Assembly: GCA_033085395.1 (NCBI GenBank)
Contig: MU853191.1
Coordinates: 124,001-188,000, forward strand
Direction: 5' to 3'
Length of the DNA: 64,000 nucleotides
Origin: Xanthoparmelia taractica
Taxonomy: Eukaryota > Ascomycota > Lecanoromycetes > Lecanorales > Parmeliaceae
The notes under the pieces were generated by a model. It was not told the DNA's origin. It searched no databases and saw nothing but the letters and a program-made list of their open reading frames with translations. The first letter of the stretch is position 1; every line of letters starts with the position of its first letter. Of this stretch, positions 1 through 11,632 are shown one piece after another. A program made the position numbers and the translations under genes.

Positions 1-831
1 TAGTAATTTTAACGAGACATGACTTTACCTGTGCTTCTGGATTTGAATTTGAGTGTGAGTGTGAGTATGATTTAACTTTGACTTCGATTCTGAGTTCGAT
101 TTTAGTTTTTTTGGCTTTGACTTTGAATGTGATTGTGCTTTTTTGGTTTGATTGTGCTTAGGGGGATCTACTATAATATTAATATTAATTTCGGGTTTGT
201 ATTTTGAAGTGGGTTTTGGTTTTGATTCTGGTTCTAGATATGAAATTGATTGTGATATAATCTTGGATGAAGGGGATGGAACATAGAATGCATGCATGCA
301 TGGGATGGATAGGAGATAGGTGGGGAGAAAAAGATGGATGGATGGCCGAATGGGTGTTTGGATAGATGCATGCACGTACGGTAACGATACGAAGCTTAGG
401 GAAGAGAGAGGGGAGAGAGAAAAAGGAGAAAAGATGAGTAAGGAGATCAAGGTCAAGGTCAAGGTCAATATTGAAAGGAAGTGAAACGGGATAAGAACCG
501 TGGCCTACCTAGTTGGGCTCCAAGGCACCTAGGTTGAAGGGCTTCTCGCTGGAAGGTAATTTTCTGAATAAGGAAGGGGGACGGGATAAGAAAGGGTACT
601 GGCTGCCATAGTATATCGAGGAGGGCACAAAGAACAATCAAAGATTGAGCATGCATGCGTAGAAAGGTATATAAAATCCGTAGACCCGAAACCCCGAGAT
701 CACGACGTCAAAATGGGTATATCGCCGCTCTGATAAGGACACCAACAATCTCTCACATCCAAATCGAGAGCAACAACTCCACCGCTATGCAAAAGAATAC
801 CTCCAAGCCCTACACTTCCCACTGATCGGGA
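1..831. other. gene-free low-complexity flank
   Basis: No gene is supported here. Bases 1-260 are a drifting purine/pyrimidine repeat built from units like TTTGAC and GAGTGT. A short GGTCAA tandem (about four units) sits near 447-467. Long open frames exist on the minus strand only because the composition is biased (Ser/Pro/Leu- then Lys/Ser-rich translation). The right end is the 3' flank of the Hook-type gene. Confidence 0.6.
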
Positions 832-3800
832 CTACCGTACAAGGCCCCCAACACCCTCCATCGCCTTTCTCTGCCTGCCCAACCAGCTCTTCGGAGCTTC
901 TGCTCTCCGTTGCAAAATGACGTTGTTCATCTGCAACCGGCCTGCGAGATCGTGATACGCGGACGCCATAAGTTTGAGCTCACGCTCCAGGTTCTTCGTG
1001 TACGAGATTTCAGCGGACGATGGAACTTCCTGCGATTCCTACTGTCAGCAGCGACGTATGATGATACGCTGGTATACAAGAGGACGAGACATGGAGAAGC
1101 TTCTCAATGATAGCCAGTGACCCACCTTCGTTACTGGTGTTTTATTCTCGTCCTCCACACAAGCTTGAGATGAGGCATTGATCCGCTCAAGACGGGCCTC
1201 AAGGTCTTTCACAAGGGCATCCTGTTCTTCGATGTGCTGTTGCCAAGTTTTGTCAGCATCAGCCTCCACTGCCTTTAAAAATTGAGAGTCCTCTGGGAAA
1301 GCGTGACGAGGAGGCTGCGGAAGTGTTTGATGAGGCGAATGAAGACAAGCGTGATGAGGAAGTTCTGGGTGATGATAATTTCCGGGAAAGAGAAAAAGTC
1401 TTGAAGGCGTTGTCTGAAGGAACGAGCTCTCTGCATACCTTCTGGGCCTTTGCTAGCTGTTCTTTGCCTTCCTCGATCTTGTTTGCATACATTTCAATTT
1501 CCTTATTTGAACCGTTGAATTCGGGTGTCACAGCTTTCCGCAGAATGTCACTCGATTCTTGGAGAACTTTCTCGTTGGCTTCGGCTTTCGATTCAATGTC
1601 ACCCTTCTGAATGAGAAGCTCATGAGAATCGTGCCAGGCGGCATTACGCTCCTCGGTCAAATCGACAAACATCTCATTCAGCCGATTATGTCGCTTCCGC
1701 AAGGCATCATGCTCAGTCTGGAGTTGTCTCAGTACTATTGAGTTTTGCATTCTTATCTCTTCGACGACCTGAAGCTTGGGTTTATCGACCAATTCTCCTT
1801 CGAAGAGGTCAACAGTCAGATCTGTCAACATGCAGTGGTTCTCGAAGGAAGACATACTATCACTCTCTGCTGCCTCAAGGGCCCTTTGGGCCGCTGACAG
1901 CTTTTCTTTGAGATGGGCGCACTGCTGCTGCTGAGCTTTGACCTGTTGCCGCATTTTCTTGAACATCTCGGTGCTTTGAGTATTGTAAGCCACAAGATCC
2001 ACAAGCGGGACGGCGGATACAGACCCTTCGATCGGATGGCCTTGTCTGACTTTTGTGAGAGAAGTCTGGAGGACAGACATCTCTTGGCGGGTTTCCAAGG
2101 CCTTTTTATACTGATCTGCTGAGTCTTCCTGGGTACTCTCAAGCTGGGCTTGAAGCATGGCGAGCTTAGTATCTTTGTCACTCACATCGCTCGTCAACTG
2201 CCGGACCTGCTTTTCGAGCTCAGTAACCCGGATTTTCCTGGTATTCATCAGTACTCGTGTCCAGAGAAGAACAATGCTGGCAACTTGCATTTGCTGTTCG
2301 TGGCTCACTGCTTCTGCAAGTTCGGCATCGAGCCCATCAGCCACGGAGGAGTGGCGTTCTGAACCTTCGTGCCTATCCTCCAAGTCTGCTATTCTGTCTT
2401 GCGAGTGCGCCAGAGCCTCCCGCAGTGACTTGGAGTCGTGATTGAGCCTGTTGATTTCACTGAGATATGCCTGTTTGGTCTCTCTTAGTTCGGTGTTGTC
2501 CCTCTCACTCCGAGAGAGCGTCTGGCTAATCTCGCGGTTCTCTTGTTGAAGCTTTGCATTATCCTTGCGGAAATTCCCAGCTTCTTCAAGCCTAGAACGC
2601 GCATCGTTAAGTTCTTTGCGCGCAAGGTCGCGCTCTTGCTCAAACTTTTGGCTGGCTTGAACCTTTTGTTTGTACTTTTCACCGGCATTTGCTTTCCTGG
2701 TCTGATGCTCCAATTCCGCCTTTTGCACGTCGAAATCATCTTGAAGATTTTGTAGTCTGTCGTCGGCCGCACTTAGCTTCTTTATCTTGCGTTGCATCTC
2801 TGCTTCTTTTGTTCGATGCTCATTGATCTGGGCCTCCTGACGACCGATGAACTCTTCTTGTTGAGAGATCTTGGTCTCTAATTCCTTGACTGACCGCTGA
2901 TCCTTCTCATTGTGCATTGCGGTCAATTTTTTCAACTGTTTGTCGGTCTCTACAGATTCCTTCCGGATAGCATCGTAACTTTCTTGAAGCCGAGTGTATG
3001 CATCATCGGTTTGTTCCTTTGCTTCCCTCAAATCCTTCACCTCAGCTTCACAGCGATCGAGTTGGGACTTGAGCTCAGCTAGATGTTGTTCGAGTAACAA
3101 TTCTCGATCAAGGGCTCGAGCTGGAGAAGAAATAGGGCCGCTACTCGAACTCATGTCGCTGTTTTTGTCTGCTTCGTCCTCAGTTTGGTCCACCATCTCC
3201 TTCCAGAGCCTCAAAATGACTTGCGGAGTTGGGTCTGGCAGGTCTCGAAGCTTCTGAAACACAGCTTCGTTCGGAGGAGTAATGACCACGAGGAGGACTA
3301 GCTTCAGAAACTGTATCCAGAGGTTAGTCATTGTAGCCGTCATCCATGACCTTGGCAGACGCGCTTTGGCAATAGAAACGTTTGACTCATCGACAGCCAT
3401 ATCCCTGAGTTCATCATCCGTAAAAAGTGGGAAAGTTTTGTCATTTTCGTCAAGGTATGACGCTATCTTCCTGTATACGTGTTGCACTGCTTCATGTAAG
3501 CCTTGATGCTTCGAATGGCCTCATGGTTGGAGCGGCTTACAATTTTGCTGGCGTGCATAGTCTGATTGTTTCTTGGTCGGCAGTTCTCCATTGAAAGCCT
3601 CCGGATTGATTTCGCCTGTAACACGCTTGGTCAGTATGCTTCTCGTTTTGGTGCATGGCGACAGTACTTACGGAGCATCTTCCAGAGTGCTTGCCCATCG
3701 TTCATCTCGCTCAGTGAATTGACATGATTGGAGAGGGAAAATGAGTTGACCTGGATGTGGATTTCAGCATTGTGGTTGCCTTGACAGGTTAGGGAAACCG

Positions 3801-3862
3801 CGACTTACCCAGACGAGCAGCGCTGCCCCGGTTTCGTGGGGAAGCACTCCATTCGTTGCCAT
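832..3862 (-). CDS. hookA: Hook-family dynein/early-endosome adaptor
   Basis: Hook proteins link early endosomes (through the FTS/FHIP complex) to dynein in the cytoplasm. I derive six exons: 3809-3862, 3672-3750, 3541-3615, 1439-3486, 1126-1272 and 832-1038. Phases agree throughout and give about 869 residues. The N-terminus has the calponin-like Hook domain: ALLVWVNSF near residue 14, then SLSEMNDGQALWKMLR and NLQHVYRKIASYL. Residues about 190-800 are coiled coil. The C-terminus keeps the Hook signature NNVILQRR...APKSWLGRQR (about 840-857) that binds cargo factors. Two stretches inside exon 4 (3311-3379, and a 66-nt stretch near 2218-2285) look like in-frame introns without stops: GT...AG limits, TGACTAAC in the first, and a hydrophobic translation unlike coiled coil. 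Exon 5 follows a 166-nt intron. The family call is firm; the exact splice sites are inference. Confidence 0.85.
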
Positions 3863-4709
3863 GTCGTATCTTATGTGGTCGTGTGTTCAAGTCGGTATGG
3901 GAAAAAGAGAAGGCAAAGCTATGGAGCATCTTGGCGGGGCACTGCGAGCATAGGGCAAGAGATGAGTGTGTAGTAGTGGCCTCGGGAGACGCGATTGTTG
4001 AACAAAAGCGCCAAAGCAAAGGACCCTTGTCCGTCGGCCTTTGAAAGCTCCGCTAGCGTGCCATGCCGTCGACAAAGCCCCTTTCTTCACGAGCTGAGCA
4101 TCAATTGTTCATATACACAACAGAAGTGGAGAATGTTGATTATACTATGGTTCTATTGTGATATATCTTAGAACAATCCTACGGTTGGCCAGAATGGCAT
4201 GCTAACCACTACGAGGATCGCGTATCCTGTCAACAGAGCCTAAAAGACCGAGACTGGAATGAGAAGGACTGGGTATAGAGTATAAAGTGTCTGACAAGTC
4301 ATAAACGAGCCAATAGTCTCTATTTGCCAAGGTTCGAGGAACCTGAATGTAGGAAGGGCTTGTAGGATCGAGCGACGCTTTTTGGCTCTGTGAGACACAG
4401 TAGGGACACATCCCATCCATCAAAGAGTGTCCGGCGGTACATAGACTAATGACAAACCACACATCTTCACTCACGTCCTCATCCTATTGTTTCATAGCCG
4501 ATCAATCAAAGGAGTAAAGGGCATGCCTTCATTCTTGACACCCCACACCTCAATCAATATTGTAATCGGTCATAATATCGTAAGCTCAAGAGTACCAACA
4601 TCGGCCGCTGCCGCATCAGCCATACGCCGATACGCATTGTACAAGTCAACTGGTAGGGGGCGGCGTATCCTGTCTATCCGGTCCACAGAAATTCAGCTTT
4701 CAGAAAACC
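3863..4709. other. intergenic, Hook promoter side
   Basis: About 0.85 kb between the Hook-type start and the 3' end of the inhibitor gene. Only short, unsupported open frames are present; I see no RNA gene or repeat. It should contain the Hook-type promoter and the inhibitor terminator. Confidence 0.5.
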
Positions 4710-5063
4710 TTATAGTCCTTGATCTTGTATAGTCACAGTCTTGTCTTCTTCAATGGTTGGCGCATGTTTCTGGGACAATGTATGGATGGTATCGAGAGCT
4801 TGTACGGAAGCTTTGACAACGAAGCCTCTGCAGAAGTAGTCAGCAAGCGTAGTCGATTGTCTCCTGTGCACATGTTCTGACTTAATGAGCTCGTATTCAT
4901 GTAGTATTTGACCTCCAGCAGCCGATATGGCATGCTTGTAGTCTTCGAGGTCAGACTGCGGAGCGTCTTTTGGGTAAGTGATGAGGTACTGTTGCTGTGG
5001 CGCGAGTGCGTTGACGCCCGTTGCCACAACACCTAGAAACAAAAGAGCAGTTTGAAACTTCAT
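4710..5063 (-). CDS. secreted I9-type protease-inhibitor protein
   Basis: Two exons (4882-5063 and 4710-4827) around a 54-nt phase-2 intron (GTCAGA...CTGCAG) give a 99-residue protein. The start is the methionine of MKFQTALLFLGVVATGVNA, a clean signal peptide. The mature part has the inhibitor I9/subtilisin-propeptide layout: QYLITYPKDAPQSDLEDY, then AGGQILHEYELIKGFVVKA across the splice, then HAPTIEEDKTVTIQ. Stand-alone I9 domains (Pbi2-like) inhibit subtilisin-type proteases. The signal peptide suggests action in the vacuole/secretory path or outside the cell, but no protease gene is adjacent, so the target is unknown. The unspliced frame is also open, so splicing rests on restoring the I9 fold. 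Confidence 0.75.
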   Translation of the reverse strand: MKFQTALLFLGVVATGVNALAPQQQYLITYPKDAPQSDLEDYKHAISAAGGQILHEYELIKSEHVHRRQSTTLADYFCRGFVVKASVQALDTIHTLSQKHAPTIEEDKTVTIQDQGL

Positions 5064-5757
5064 TGTTATATGTTTGGCCTCGGAGCTTGATGAGAGAAAG
5101 GCGAGGATCAATTCTGAGAATGACAGATGGATGAATGATGCAATGAAAGAACAAAGACAAAGTTCGGCAGTAATGCATCATTGGCACTAAGCCTTACCCG
5201 GTCTCTGACTAAGCGGCTGTTTTCGTTCTTGAATGAACACTTCACTTGGCTTCTTCCAACAGCTTTCTCTCTTGTACAACCCACATCACCACGATCCCTT
5301 CCACCTAATCCGCCAATAAATCCTCAAACCAACTCTCCCACATCGCTCGCTCACCATCAGTCCACCATCACGCGATACCACTCACAAAATCCAAAGGTTC
5401 GTTCTGGCTTTGGGGCTCAATCTTTGCGAAGGGGGAAGGATAAGCGGGTGTTGGAGACTGAGGAAAAACACTGGCGGTGGAACGCAATTTGCGCTTGCGG
5501 ATATCAGGCATTTATGCTTGGTGTTGAACATAGCTAGCAGTGACTTCAAAAACATCAGTGCCTGTGTCTTTTCAAGAACATCGTATTGAGGTTGTGGTCT
5601 GCCTATTGTCGCAAGGGAAAAGCAATCATCAATAGCGCTTCGTGCAACAAATCCCACACATAACATTCTCACCCAGCCAGCAGACATCCGTTTCCCTTTT
5701 GCGTCTTACTCCTAACCATACCAGCTTCTGTACGTTTGACAAACATCGAGGCCCATC
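5064..5757. promoter_or_regulatory. shared divergent promoter region
   Basis: About 0.7 kb between the inhibitor start (minus) and the PCF11 start (plus). It is pyrimidine-rich before PCF11, as is usual for fungal promoters. No coding sequence is supported; the open frames on both strands lack start context or homology. Confidence 0.5.
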
Positions 5758-8064
5758 ATGTCTGTTGGACTTCCTTCCGATGAAGTTGCTGAGGACTACA
5801 AAAACTCCCTCGAAGATCTGACCATCAACTCAAGATACGAGATCAGCAATCTAACCGTCATTGCAAAGGAGAACACAGAGCATGCCATGGCAATATCGAG
5901 GGTTTTGGAGAATCATATCAAGACTGTAAGTACCCATACCCTTCCCGGATGGCTTTTGAGATGGCAGGGAGCCAGGACTACCATAGCGATGACCGTGCGA
6001 GGATTTTTACGAGATGGATCCTGACCTTTTTGTAGACTCCTCCAGACCGCAAGCTGCCAGCGCTGTACGTCCTAGACTCTGTGGTTAAAAATGTTGGAAC
6101 ACCCTACACTCTGTTCCTTGGTCGTAATCTGTACACAATCTTCATGACTGCCTATAGTTTGGTCAATAATCAGGTACGGCGAAAGCTCGATGAGATGCTA
6201 AAGACATGGAAAGAGCCAGTGCCTGGATCACTCGATCCAAGACCTGTGTTTCCGGCCGAGACTATCCGACCAATTGAGAATGCATTGATCAAAGCTCGCA
6301 CTGCGGCCGTCCAGGCCCAACAACAGCAACAGTCTAGGGCCCAGCAGGAGATGATGGCTCGTAGCCGACCAATGACAACACCGAATCCACAGTGGCGCAG
6401 CACCCCTACACCTCCTCAGGCCCGCGGGCCGTACTACCCTCCGCCGCCGCAAGTGTACGGTCAGCAGGGTGTACCCAACGGCAACTACCAGGTATACAAT
6501 ACCTCTACGCCCTTCCATCTGCACGCGTACCTACTGACTCTGGCAGGCACGTCCGCAGTATCCTCAGACTGTCAATTACCCTCCCCCACAGCCAACTCCG
6601 AATTTCCAGCAACCTTTCCCACAGCCACAGGTGCTTCCTCAGTACCAGCAACCTCCAACTACCTCAGATCCTATACATCAAGATGTTGAAAAACTCATTA
6701 ACGTAGCACGATCTGAATTTTCGAGTAACGTCAACGACGACTCGCTACGAGTACGGTTACAGGCTTTGCTTGCATTGCAGGGCGCTTTGAAATCACCTAC
6801 CATCACACCTCAGGATCTCCAAGCTGCTCGAAACGAGGTTGCACGCCTCTTCGCTGAGGTCTATGGAGCCGCTCGACCAGCGGCTTCGGCACCCCCACTT
6901 GCTTCGGTTCCAACCCCGTACGTACCTCAACAACAAGAACATCCTCAGCAAAGGCCTGCACAAGTACTAGCACCGCAAAATCCGGACGTTCAGTCCTTGC
7001 TATCATCCCGAAACTTGGCCGATATCATCGCGAAGGCGCAACAAGCACCAGCGACTCCTCCTATCTCCCAGACACCTTTCTCTCAGGCGCAGCCAGCTCC
7101 ACAAACTTCGTCCACACCGTCTTTATCGGCCAACCTAGGTGATATGCTGGCATCTTTGAAGGCTAAAGGCATCCTCTCTGGGGCCTCAGTTACTCCAGTC
7201 AATGGCTCCCATGGATACGCCCCTCCACCATCTGCCACACAAACCCCACCACTTATCCCTGGGAGTTTCCAACGTCCGTCGTTGATCAATGATGTCGAGA
7301 TTACATCGGCATCGTTAAAGAGGTATGTTTGAATCTCCCCTTCTTTCCACCCATTCCTACTAACGTTCGTCAGACCTCGGACTCACCTCGTTTCAACATT
7401 ATACGAAGCTCGACCGAATCAATGCTCGACATGCGGTAGACGGTTCCTCGCTACAGCAGAAGGTAAAGAGAAGAAGGCTCGCCATTTGGATTGGCATTTT
7501 CGGACCAATCAACGCCTAGCCGACTCTGCCAAGCGGGGTCAAAATCGCAGCTGGTACGTTGATGAGTTGGTAAGAAATTCCTTTGTGAACCGTTACATGC
7601 TCTCCCACTGAATCATCTAGGAATGGATCAAATCTCGCGACAACCCCGAGGATGCTCCGCTCACAGATGCCTCCTCCGATGCCGCGAGAGCTGCACTTGC
7701 TGCATCTCTGGCTGCTGCTGACCCCAAAAATAAGCACATTCCTGTACCATCTGACCCAGCTCTTGCCAATCAGCCATGTCCCATTTGCCAGGAGAAGTTT
7801 GATATGGTATGGAATGACGAGGTTCAGGACTTTGTATGGATGGATGCGATGAAGATTGGCAATAGAATATATCATGCTAGCTGTCACTCGGAGATTAAGA
7901 AAGAAGGCGGTACTACACCTCTGAGAATGAGCACACCGGATAGCGTGTTGGGCAAAAGAAAGGCAGTAAGTAACGAGACATGATTGACTTTTAAGGGACA
8001 CGAATTGATTGGTCTCTAGATTGGTGATTTCACTACAGGGAGTGCAAAAGCGGTCAAGGCATGA
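5758..8064 (+). CDS. PCF11: Pcf11, mRNA 3'-end cleavage/polyadenylation factor
   Basis: Pcf11 is a subunit of cleavage factor IA. Its CID binds the phosphorylated RNA polymerase II CTD and couples cleavage to termination in the nucleus. Six exons: 5758-5925, 6036-6491, 6547-7322, 7374-7569, 7621-7965 and 8020-8064 (661 residues). All junctions are GT-AG with consistent phase. Exons 1-2 encode the CID (DYKNSLEDLTINSRYEISNL...LPALYVLDSVVKNVG...). A Gln/Pro-rich linker with a short Gln run follows. The C-terminus has two zinc-binding clusters: CSTCGRRF...HLDWHFR (Cys484/Cys487 and following His) with AKRGQNRSWYVDE, and CPICQEKF (Cys585/Cys588) with the later YHASCH. Length and order match fungal Pcf11. 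Confidence 0.93.
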
Positions 8065-8545
8065 TGTTCGCAAGCGGTGTTTGTGCGTTCTATATTCTCA
8101 TGCCCCATCCTTCCGACATCTCCAAGCGTTCTCCTCCATGCGTCTCTTCTAACCATGCCTCGCATGCATGAAGGCTTTTTGGACTATTTTCACTTTTCAT
8201 ATGTCTTATATCTTGGGCATTATTATACGGTCTCTTCCCAAAGGCTGCGATTCTTATATCCGGGGTTGCCCCCTTTCATTCTGCAGATTACAATGAATAT
8301 CCGATTTAATCATGTCCACTCTCTTGCGTGACTCCTTTCTGCAAGACATTCGATGCTCCTACACTCGAGTCGAATCAATGCCGCCCGTTTATTAGCGTTA
8401 AGCCTAAGGTAATATACAACCCCGCATCGACTTCCCCACCAAATGACATGGTCGTTGGTTCATTTGCGAAGCCTTTGCTTCTCATCCAGTATTCTTTACT
8501 TATACTCGAACTACCTAGCGATTCTCACCACAGCGAGCATTCATC
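8065..8545. other. intergenic between PCF11 and oxidoreductase
   Basis: About 480 bases, tandem gene orientation. Holds the PCF11 terminator and the promoter of the next gene. Nothing else recognised. Confidence 0.5.
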
Positions 8546-10134
8546 ATGTCGTCGCCTTACACAGTTCGTTGGGGAATCCTTGGTACGTTCCAGTCACCAT
8601 AACTTTACTTGCAATGATCCCACTACGTAGGTTTCGAGTCCAGAGCTGACTTCAGGCACAGCAACCGGACGCATCGCCGAGAGTGAGCCCAACCCACCTT
8701 TGTCTTCCTCTCCTGGGCCATCTCTAACCAACCTTCACCATCGTAGAATTCGCCAAAGACCTAATGATCGACCCTTCCACCCGTTCCGTCTCCGATATCA
8801 AACACACCGTCACTGCTGCTGCCTCCTCGTCCTCATCCTTCCGCGCTAAACAGTTCCTCGAAACCTGCAGATGCCCCTTCTCCGCGTCCGCTTACGGCTC
8901 TTACGAAGAGCTCGTCAAAGACCCAAACGTCGACATCATCTACGTCGCCACCCCGCACTCCCACCACTACCAAAATACCATGCTGTGCCTCCTAGCAGGC
9001 AAACATGTTCTGTGTGAGAAAGCGTTCACAGTCAACGCGGCGCAGGCGAAGAAACTGGTTGCGACAGCGAAGGAGAAGAAGCTATTTCTGATGGAAGCCG
9101 TGTGGACGAGGTTTTTCCCCTTGAGCATCCAGATTCGGAAAATGATTGAGGACGGCGAATTGGGGGCCGTGCACAGGGCCATTGCGGACCTGAGCTTCGG
9201 CCAGGACGTGGAAAATACGTGGGGGGCGGATGGCGCGAAGCATAGAATGGTGAATCCGGATTTGGCAGGCGGTGCTTTGCTCGATCGTATGTTAACAATC
9301 CCTACCCATCCTCTACCAAAAACCCCCTCTTTAACGATACTCTGACACGACCCCTATTAGTTGGAATCTACCCCCTAACCTGGTGCTTCCAAACCCTCTA
9401 CCACACCGTCCCCCCAACCCACCGCAAACCCCCCTCCATCCTCGCCGCCGTAAACAAATACCCCCCAACCGGCACCGACGAACACACCTCCATGCTCCTC
9501 TCCTTCCCCTCCGCCCCCGGCGGCAACGGCGCACACACCGCTCACGGCATCGCTCTCACCAGCTTCCGCGTCGCCACCGACCCGGACGGCTTCAATAGCG
9601 CTAAACCGGCTATACGCATCCAGGGCACGAAAGGCGAGATTCAAGTCGATGGGCCTGCGTTTCGTCCGAGTACTTATAGGTTTATTCCTGCGATGGGGGA
9701 TAGGGATCCGCAGGTTGTGAAGGAAGGGGTGAATGAGGGGATTCGGGAGGTGAAGTGTGAGATTCCGGGTCAGGGTATGTTTTGGGAGGCGGATGAGTGT
9801 GGGAGGTGTGTTCGGGATGTGAGTTGTTCTCCTTTCCTTTCCTTTTCCTTCTCTTTTATCTAATTTTCCCCCCTGTTCCTTTTCCCCACTACGTTTTTGT
9901 TTTTCAAGCCACATCGATCTCATCAGAGGACCTACGTGTTCAGGGGTTTTCTATGCCTTGGAAGGATCTGGAGTCTGACGTCTGACGTGTTTTCTTTAGG
10001 GCAAATTAGAATTCGAGACCATGGGCTGGGAGGAGAGTATCGTTATTATGGAGACGATGGATCAGGTTAGGAAGCAGGGTGGGATCAGGTTCCCGGAGAG
10101 GATTGAGACGACGGAGTATCCGGTTGAGTTGTAA
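8546..10134 (+). CDS. Gfo/Idh/MocA oxidoreductase, dihydrodiol dehydrogenase-like
   Basis: Predicted NAD(P)-dependent dehydrogenase of the trans-dihydrodiol/D-xylose 1-dehydrogenase branch. Five exons: 8546-8582, 8656-8682, 8747-9286, 9361-9818 and 10000-10134 (398 residues). A very short first exon (MSSPYTVRWGIL) and a 27-nt second exon (GTATGRIAE) together rebuild the Rossmann dinucleotide-binding loop, so the splicing is well supported. Further family landmarks are VDIIYVATPHSHHYQN, the catalytic-lysine region VLCEKAFTVN, FLMEAVWTRFFP and GGALLDLGIYPLTW across intron 3. The C-terminal GFO_IDH_MocA_C part ends with ERIETTEYPVEL. The physiological substrate cannot be read from sequence; sugar or dihydrodiol oxidation are both possible. 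Confidence 0.9.
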
Positions 10135-10409
10135 ATGAAGGAGTGAAGGAGGGAGTGAGTTGAGTGAGTGGGCAGGAGAGTTGGTGAGTTTGTGAGGGGG
10201 AAGGGCGCAGGATGTAGGAGATAGAAGAAGGTCGAGCTGGGGGAAGGGGCCGCTCGCTTGTATATAGATTTTACGAAGGAATTATATTGTACATCTATTT
10301 CATATCTCTTGCCAAGGAGAGAGAGAAAGAGAGAGCGATAATCATTCCTCTATGCTGCGCTATGTTTTTTTTTTTTTTGAATGATCATACGCCTTTAATA
10401 TATCCCCAA

Positions 10410-11632
10410 CTACCGCTTCTTATCCCCCTTCCCCTTCCCCTCCTTCTCCTGCTCCTTCAACTCCCCATCAACACCATTGACCCCACCGCCTTCATCCCCC
10501 GCCTTCTTCCCATCCTTCTCCTTCTCCTTCCCCTCCTCTTCTTTCTTCGCGTCCTTCTCTTCCTGCTGCTGCCGGTTCTGAATCTTATTCTCTATCAGGT
10601 CGTGGAAGGCCGTGATGGCGCGTATCAAGCTGGATAAGTATATCGCCATCAGTTGATCGTTCGTCTTCACCGACATGGCGCGCGCGAGCTCCGTGTCGCC
10701 TTCTTTACCCACCGGTCCTCCTCCATTTTCCTGGCTCCCACTTATCGTCTCCGAGGGCGTGGCGGTCGGATTGGAGAGGTTAGGGAGCAAGTTGAATACG
10801 TCTTGGAGGTTTCCCAGTATGGCGTGGTTGACGGGGAGTTCCTTGTCGATTACCTTTTGCAGGTACTGGCCTATGTCGCGGAGCCGGAGGTGCAGGCCTT
10901 GCAGGGATTGCAGCTGCGATGTTATGCGCGTGGAGAGGGTGCCGACGGCTACGTCGCGGATGTCGCGGAGGAGGTGCTCGACGCCTATTTCTTCGGCTTC
11001 TTCGGCTTCGATTATGGAGGGGGTGTGCATGAAGGTTTTTGTGGTGGTGGTGCCGTCCTGTTGTTTGCGTCGGCGGTGTTAGCGGGGATGAGGGAGGGAG
11101 GGAGGGGAGATGCACGTCTTTGATCTCTTCAACGGCAAAGTATGCGTCTGTTGGTACGCCGACTTCTTTTGGTTGCACGTCTATAATGACGAGCAATGGG
11201 TTGGGTGTGTAGCGTTTGAACAGCTCGTTGATTTCGAGATCCGACGCTCGTAGTTTGGGACCGGTGTGGTACCATCCTATCAGCTTTTCCCGCGCGTTAA
11301 CCTTTTTGAACATGTCGTTCATGCCTTCGACGTAGTTGTGGTCTAGAAACCATACTGAGGGATCTTTTTCGTCTTCTTCAAAGGGTACTGCGTGTCCTCA
11401 CGTTAGCACAAGCCTGGCAGGTAGGAGTGAGCGGTTAGGGAAAAGTACCAGCAAAACTGTTTGATACTCTCACGTTCTTGCCATCATTCTGCCCTAGTAG
11501 CACGCCTACGACTCGCTTTCGTAGACCTTTGCCTGAGCGGCCGAAATGATCTGCCGCTGAGAGGAGGACAAGAGGAGCGACGGAGACGGTACGTGAGACG
11601 AGCGTGAGGGTTTCGGCTGTGGTGGCAGGCAT
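10410..11632 (-). CDS. RPN8: 26S proteasome regulatory subunit Rpn8
   Basis: Non-catalytic MPN-domain subunit of the proteasome lid, partner of the deubiquitinase Rpn11. Three exons: 11449-11632, 11116-11387 and 10410-11057 (367 residues). Exon 1 starts MPATTAETLTLVSRTVSVAP and includes RVVGVLLGQNDGKNVRVSNSFA. Exon 2 restores VPFEEDEKDPSVWFLDHNYV and IGWYHTGPKLRASDLEINEL. Exon 3 begins DGTTTTKTF and contains the conserved EAEEIGVEHLLRDI and NDQLMAIYLSSLIRAI. The JAMM zinc motif is absent, as expected for Rpn8. The tail is a Lys/Glu-rich low-complexity run typical of fungal orthologues. It converges on the oxidoreductase gene, with about 275 bases between the two stop codons. Confidence 0.94.

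Noticed and set aside
25..468. 147-residue minus-strand open frame
   Set aside because: Composition-driven: Ser/Pro/Leu then Lys/Ser repeats from simple sequence, no domain or conserved start.
910..1110. Plus-strand open frame over the Hook-type 3' end
   Set aside because: It is the antisense shadow of the last Hook-type exon, which reads clearly as the conserved C-terminus on the minus strand.
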